NCBI GenBank assembly: GCA_951802115.1
Contig: CATOPL010000002.1
Location: 248,001 to 312,000, forward strand
Source: an uncultured Lachnospiraceae bacterium
GTDB taxonomy: Bacteria; Bacillota; Clostridia; Lachnospirales; Lachnospiraceae
Direction: 5' to 3'
DNA length: 64,000 nucleotides
Part shown: piece by piece, positions 59,912 to 64,000 of the stretch
Layout of the letters: every line of letters starts with the position of its first letter
How positions within the stretch are numbered: position 1 is the stretch's first letter
Made by a program: the position numbers and the translations under genes
The notes under the pieces: model-generated
What the model was told of the DNA's origin: nothing
What the model saw: the letters and a program-made list of their open reading frames with translations, nothing else
Databases searched by the model: none

Positions 59912-60874
59912 ATGCAGTTTGATAAAGAATTGCAGGATGTCCGTACAGTTGCCATTGCCGGGCATGTCAGGCCGGACGGCGACAGTGTTGGCGCCTGTAT
60001 TGGCCTCTGGCATTATATCAGAGATAATTTTCCGCAGATACAGGCAGAGATCTGGCTGGAAAAGCCGGACGAAAAATTCGCGGTTCTTGACGGATTTGAA
60101 TCGATTATGCAGGCAGGTGAAGAAAGAGCTGCATATGATCTATTTGTGTCGGTGGACTGTGCAGGGTATGACCGCCTTGGAAATGCAGCAAAATATTTTG
60201 ATCATGCGTTAAAAACTATATGTGTGGATCATCATGTCAGCAACGAAGGTTTCGCAGATAAGAATATCATTGATGCAGACGCCAGTTCTACATCTGAAGT
60301 TTTGTGCGGGATGATGGATCCGGAGAAAATATCAAAAAATGCGGCGGCCGCGCTCTATACGGGAATAGCCCATGATACAGGCGTATTTCAATACAGCTGT
60401 ACATCGCCGGATACTATGCGTATGGCTGCCATGCTGATGGAAAAGGGGATTGCCGGCAGCTATATCCTGGAAGAGACTTTTTATAAAAGGACATATCGTC
60501 AGAATCAGATATTAGGAAAAGCGCTTCTGGAAAGTATGCGGATTCTGGACGGAAGGGGTATTGTCAGCGTGGTTCGCAGAAAAGAGCTGACTTTTTTCGG
60601 GGTGGCTCCTGTTGATCTGGATGGCATTGTCAGTCAGCTTAAGATGACGGAAGGCGTGGAAGTGGCAATTTTTCTGTATGAAACGGATAATCTGGAATAT
60701 AAAGTCTCCCTTCGCTCCAAAGATACGGTTGATGTAAGTGAAGTGGCGTCTTATTTTGGCGGCGGCGGTCATGCGCGCGCGGCCGGGGTGACCATGAAAG
60801 GAACCTTCCACGATATTGTCAACAATCTGACCTTACATATTGAGCATCAGCTGACGGAGCAGGAAAAGCAGTGA
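59912..60874 (+). CDS. nrnA: DHH-family phosphoesterase NrnA (nanoRNase / pAp phosphatase)
   Basis: The 320-residue protein carries the DHH motifs: GHVRPDGDSVGACIG (motif I), SVDCAGYDRLG and DHHVSNEGF (the DHH triad). The DHHA1 C-terminal glycine-rich YFGGGGHARAAG completes it. It degrades 2-5 nt RNAs and dephosphorylates pAp. I chose the ATG at 59912 over 59909 because the purine-rich AAGGGGG site is too close to the first. It overlaps truB by 4 bases. Confidence 0.93.
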   Translation: MQFDKELQDVRTVAIAGHVRPDGDSVGACIGLWHYIRDNFPQIQAEIWLEKPDEKFAVLDGFESIMQAGEERAAYDLFVSVDCAGYDRLGNAAKYFDHALKTICVDHHVSNEGFADKNIIDADASSTSEVLCGMMDPEKISKNAAAALYTGIAHDTGVFQYSCTSPDTMRMAAMLMEKGIAGSYILEETFYKRTYRQNQILGKALLESMRILDGRGIVSVVRRKELTFFGVAPVDLDGIVSQLKMTEGVEVAIFLYETDNLEYKVSLRSKDTVDVSEVASYFGGGGHARAAGVTMKGTFHDIVNNLTLHIEHQLTEQEKQ

Positions 60875-61782
60875 GAAACGGAGTTATCAATATCTATAAA
60901 GAACAGGGTTTTACTTCCCATGATGTGGTAGCAAAGCTGCGCGGAATTTTAAAACAGAAAAAAATTGGTCATACAGGGACTCTCGATCCGGCTGCGGAGG
61001 GAGTTCTTCCTGTGTGTCTTGGCAGTGGGACAAAGCTTTGCGATATGCTGACGGACAAGGATAAAACATATGAGACGGTGCTGCTGCTGGGGCAGAAAAC
61101 TGACACACAGGATACAACTGGAACGGTTCTTGACCAGAAAAAGGTATCTGTGACAGAGGAAGAAATAAAAGAAGCTGTTTTAAGCTTTACAGGACCCTGC
61201 GATCAGATTCCTCCTATGTATTCCGCATTGAAGGTAAACGGGAGAAAACTCTGCGATCTTGCCAGAGCGGGACAGGAAGTAGAGCGAAAAGCAAGGCCGG
61301 TTGTGATCCATAAAATAGAGATTCTGGAGATTCAGATTCCGAGAGTGCGTATGATTGTATCCTGTTCCAAAGGAACCTATATTCGTACATTGTGTCATGA
61401 TATCGGAGAAAAGCTTGGATGTCATGGCTGTATGGAAAAGCTTCTGCGCACAAAGTCAGGACAGTTTCTGCTGAAGGACAGTCTGCGGCTTTCAGAGGTA
61501 GAGCGGCTCAGAGACGAAGAAAGGCTCGAGGAAGTAATCATGCCTGTAGACGCGGTATTTGCAGAGTATTCCCGGACTGTATTAAAAGAGAAATGTTCCG
61601 GGCTTGGCTATAATGGAAATCCTTTCCGGGAGACAGATATTGTTTCCGGAGATACGTTTGAGGGAACGATTCGTGTTTATGATCACAGGGGAACATTTAT
61701 TGGAATCTATGCTTATCATTCGGAACAGAGGCTGTATCGCCCTGTGAAAATGTTTTACAGAGCTTCTGCAGAGCAGGGCTGA
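60871..61782 (+). CDS. truB: tRNA pseudouridine(55) synthase TruB
   Basis: A GTG start at 60871 overlaps the nrnA stop and gives 303 residues. Motifs are NIYKEQGFTSHDVVAKL, KKIGHTGTLDPAAEGVLP (catalytic aspartate in GTLDP), PPMYSALKVNGRKLCDLAR and the SKGTYIRTLCHDIG segment. It makes pseudouridine-55 in the T-loop of nearly all tRNAs. The C-terminal PUA-like part (about 235-303) is shorter than in E. coli, as is usual in Firmicutes. Confidence 0.95.
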   Translation: MRNGVINIYKEQGFTSHDVVAKLRGILKQKKIGHTGTLDPAAEGVLPVCLGSGTKLCDMLTDKDKTYETVLLLGQKTDTQDTTGTVLDQKKVSVTEEEIKEAVLSFTGPCDQIPPMYSALKVNGRKLCDLARAGQEVERKARPVVIHKIEILEIQIPRVRMIVSCSKGTYIRTLCHDIGEKLGCHGCMEKLLRTKSGQFLLKDSLRLSEVERLRDEERLEEVIMPVDAVFAEYSRTVLKEKCSGLGYNGNPFRETDIVSGDTFEGTIRVYDHRGTFIGIYAYHSEQRLYRPVKMFYRASAEQG

Positions 61783-61874
61783 ATCGCCTGCAGTGTAAAA
61801 GTAAGGGTTGTGATAACAGAAGGCAGGAGAAATAGACGGGGATTTTCCTGAAAAACGGAGCAGGGAGAAAGCGT

Positions 61875-62801
61875 ATGAATTATGTGACAGGAAAAACACA
61901 GTTTGATTTAGAAGGACCGTGTGCTGTGAGTCTCGGAAAATTTGACGGGCTTCACCGCGGACACCGGAAGTTGCTTCGACATGTTGTCTCCAGAAAAGAG
62001 CGGGGACTGTCAGCCGTTATTTTTACTTTTGAAAAAAATCCCACCAGGATGCTTTCGGGACTTTCCGGACAGAATATCATGACCAATGAAGAACGGCGGC
62101 GGCTTTTGGAGCATGAAGGGGTGGATCACCTTCTGGAATGTCCGTTTGTTCCGGAAATTTCCCTGATGGAACCGGAGAGGTTTCTGAAAGAGATTCTGGC
62201 AGGTCAGCTGCATGCGGCATATGTGGCGGTCGGAGAGGACTTCCGGTTCGGGCATCAGAGAAAAGGGGATGCCTGTATGCTGGAACGCATGGGAAAAACA
62301 TATGGTTTTCAGGTAGAGGTAGTGGAAAAGGAAAAAAGCCACTGCAGAGATATCAGCAGCACCTATGTGAGGGAAGCGCTTCATGAGGGGAATATTCCGC
62401 TTGCAAACGAGCTTCTGGGCTATCGGTATTTTGTCAGCGGAGAGGTGCTCCATGGCAGACAGATCGGAAGAACGCTGGGGCTGCCTACGATCAATCTTCT
62501 GCCGACACCGGACAAGCTTCTTCCTCCTAACGGAGTGTATCTGACCAGGACTATGTTAGGGGACGAGGAGTATTATGGGATTACAAATATAGGTTATAAG
62601 CCGACAGTAGGCGGAGAATCTCAGAAAGGTGTTGAGACTTTTCTGTTTGATTTTCAGGGAGACCTGTACGGGCGTTTTCTGTGTGTGGAGTTTCTGGAGT
62701 TTGAACGTCCGGAGCAGAAATTCAAGTCTCTGGAAGAACTGAAAGCGCGGATTTTGTCAGATGTTCACTGGGGAAAAAGTAAAATTTATGTAAAATCTTA
62801 A
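61875..62801 (+). CDS. ribF: Bifunctional riboflavin kinase / FAD synthetase
   Basis: The 308-residue enzyme makes FMN from riboflavin and then FAD. The N-terminal nucleotidyltransferase domain has VSLGKFDGLHRGHRKLL (HxGH-like motif), VGEDFRFGHQRKG and the SSTYVREAL motif. The C-terminal flavokinase domain has GRTLGLPTINL (conserved GxPTxN) and GITNIGYKPTVGG. It ends the rimP operon after a 92-base gap with no recognised features, and a terminator follows. Confidence 0.95.
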   Translation: MNYVTGKTQFDLEGPCAVSLGKFDGLHRGHRKLLRHVVSRKERGLSAVIFTFEKNPTRMLSGLSGQNIMTNEERRRLLEHEGVDHLLECPFVPEISLMEPERFLKEILAGQLHAAYVAVGEDFRFGHQRKGDACMLERMGKTYGFQVEVVEKEKSHCRDISSTYVREALHEGNIPLANELLGYRYFVSGEVLHGRQIGRTLGLPTINLLPTPDKLLPPNGVYLTRTMLGDEEYYGITNIGYKPTVGGESQKGVETFLFDFQGDLYGRFLCVEFLEFERPEQKFKSLEELKARILSDVHWGKSKIYVKS

Positions 62802-62844
62802 AGAATATCTTGTAAGTAATGTAAAATTAGGGTAAAGTATATAT

Positions 62845-62874
62845 AAAGCGTATGTAGAAAACATACGCTTTTGT
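62845..62874 (+). terminator. Terminator after ribF
   Basis: AAAGCGTATGT (62845-62855) pairs perfectly with ACATACGCTTT (62861-62871) around AGAAA, followed by TGTGTTGTG. The upstream A-rich stretch makes it potentially bidirectional. Confidence 0.8.
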
Positions 62875-62915
62875 GTTGTGTACCTGAAGATAAATCATAA
62901 TGAGGTAGAGGGACT

Positions 62916-64000
62916 ATGGAGATTAGTGTGATTGTGTCGCTGATGGGAGGGCTGGGACTCTTTCTTCTGGGAATGAAACAGATGAGTGACGGTCTGGAAA
63001 AGGCTGCGGGAGCCAAGATGAGAAGTATTCTGGAAGCGGTTACGACAAACAGGCTTTTAGGGACGCTGGTGGGTGTTCTTTTCTGTGCTGTGATCCAGTC
63101 ATCCAGTGCGACGACCGTTATGGTGGTCAGTTTTGTAAATGCCGGGATGATGTCGCTGTATCAGGCGGCCGGTGTGATCATGGGCGCCAATATCGGTACA
63201 ACTGTGACTTCTCAGCTGGTATCCTTCAATCTGTCCGCCTATGCGCCGGTATTTTTATTTCTGGGAGTCCTGATGACTCAGTTTGTGAAAAAAGACCGGG
63301 TGAAAAAGATCGGAGAGGTTATTCTTGGCTTCGGTGTGCTGTTTATGGGACTTTCTGTAATGTCGGGAAGTATGTCAAGCCTGAAAGATTCCCCGCAGGT
63401 AGCAGGACTTCTGGGAGGTCTTACCAGTCCGCTGCTCGGTGTTCTGATGGGAACGGTGATCACAGCCATTATTCAGAGCTCTTCTGTGACAGTCAGTATT
63501 GTGCTTTTAATGGCGCAGCAGGGACTTCTGGAGCTGCCCATTTGTTTTTACATAATACTCGGGTGCAACATCGGCGCCTGTATGTCCGCGATGCTGGCTT
63601 CCTTAAGCGGGAAAAAGGATGCCAAAAGGGCGGCGCTTATTCATCTGTTTTTTAATATTATCGGTACGGTGATCATGTATGTCGTGCTGACGGTAGCCGG
63701 CGGTCTTGTACTCAGTATTATCATGAAGATATCCGGCTCTGATCCGGGACGCTGTGTGGCAAATGCACATACATTGTTTAAGATTTGTCAGGTAATTGTT
63801 CTTCTTCCGTTTACAAAATGGATTGTGAAGCTGACTTATCTGGCAGTTCCTGGAGAAGAAAAAGAAGAAGATACCGAATACCAGTTATATTATATTGGAA
63901 AAACAGCCATGTTTTCTCCGACTACGGCAGTTGTAGAAGCAGTGATGGAGCTGGAGCATATGGGAGCGCTGGCCTATGAAAATCTGAACAGAGCGCTGGA
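62916..64000 (+). CDS. Na/Pi-cotransporter family protein, 5' part
   Basis: The gene runs off the window (about 361 codons present). The ATG at 62916 follows TGAGGTAGAGGG and starts MEISVIVSLMGGLGLFLLGM, the common N-terminus of PF02690 proteins. Two Na/Pi repeats are visible: VIQSSSATTVMVVSFVNAG with GANIGTTVTSQLV, and IIQSSSVTVSIVLLMAQQG with GCNIGACMSAMLASL. The QSSS motifs line the transport path. After about residue 300 a cytoplasmic segment begins (PGEEKEEDTEYQLYYIGK), where a PhoU-like domain is expected. It imports phosphate with Na+ or acts in phosphate signalling. Confidence 0.92.
   Translation, partial: MEISVIVSLMGGLGLFLLGMKQMSDGLEKAAGAKMRSILEAVTTNRLLGTLVGVLFCAVIQSSSATTVMVVSFVNAGMMSLYQAAGVIMGANIGTTVTSQLVSFNLSAYAPVFLFLGVLMTQFVKKDRVKKIGEVILGFGVLFMGLSVMSGSMSSLKDSPQVAGLLGGLTSPLLGVLMGTVITAIIQSSSVTVSIVLLMAQQGLLELPICFYIILGCNIGACMSAMLASLSGKKDAKRAALIHLFFNIIGTVIMYVVLTVAGGLVLSIIMKISGSDPGRCVANAHTLFKICQVIVLLPFTKWIVKLTYLAVPGEEKEEDTEYQLYYIGKTAMFSPTTAVVEAVMELEHMGALAYENLNRAL

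Overview
The window reads as chromosomal DNA of an anaerobic Gram-positive Clostridia, most likely a gut Lachnospiraceae. This rests on gene content: the rimP-nusA-ylxR-ylxQ-infB-rbfA-nrnA-truB-ribF order, a probable DUF5717/DUF5716 pair, PF06541 membrane proteins, many ABC importers with alanine/glutamate-rich lipoprotein linkers, and strong AGGAGG ribosome binding sites. No rRNA, tRNA, CRISPR array, transposase or prophage gene was seen. Species is not assigned.

Layout. 1-5.2 kb: the glnS tail, a MocR/PdxR-type regulator, a small acidic membrane protein, a Cof-type HAD phosphatase overlapping a PrsA-like lipoprotein, and a CobD/HisC-like aminotransferase. 5.2-10.2 kb: a three-gene module of unknown function (a 1037-residue protein, an Hsp70/actin-fold-like protein, a helical-repeat protein) behind overlapping divergent promoters. 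10.2-12.9 kb: a polar amino-acid ABC importer with an internal terminator. 13-15.3 kb: purC and purB. 15.4-21.4 kb: a PF06541 membrane protein, then a MarR-controlled heterodimeric ABC exporter with two operator palindromes in its promoter, and a phosphoglycolate-phosphatase-like gene.

21.36-23.54 kb holds the most unusual part. An AT-rich two-gene cassette (AAA/OLD-type ATPase plus a small protein with a PD-(D/E)xK nuclease motif) lies between sequences that match the left and right ends of an intergenic inverted-repeat element. An intact copy of that element, with no cargo, is present at 26.15-26.32 kb. The cassette looks like a candidate defence module carried in, or inserted into, a MITE-like element.

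23.6-32.6 kb: a hemerythrin/CheX-like/receiver fusion with a structured 5' leader, an EamA transporter, endonuclease IV, argS with an attenuator-like leader, a CPBP protease, a ferredoxin-type aldo/keto reductase and a PfkB sugar kinase. 32.7-40.8 kb: a ribose/galactose-type ABC importer (binding protein, ATPase, permease), followed by a second paralogous binding lipoprotein, a histidine kinase, a LuxR-type regulator and a membrane-anchored family-1 binding protein. This arrangement suggests sugar sensing coupled to uptake. 40.9-45.8 kb: a MacB/FtsX-like ABC pair and an AI-2E family permease.

45.9-54 kb: pyrI and pyrB, a second PF06541 protein, folC and pheA, a PHP phosphoesterase, a MATE exporter and malic enzyme. 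54.1-62.8 kb: the translation/transcription operon from rimP to ribF, whose IF2 has a 22-residue tandem repeat. The window ends inside a Na/Pi cotransporter gene. All coordinates, motifs and repeat comparisons were read by eye. Family assignments come from motif recognition without database searches.
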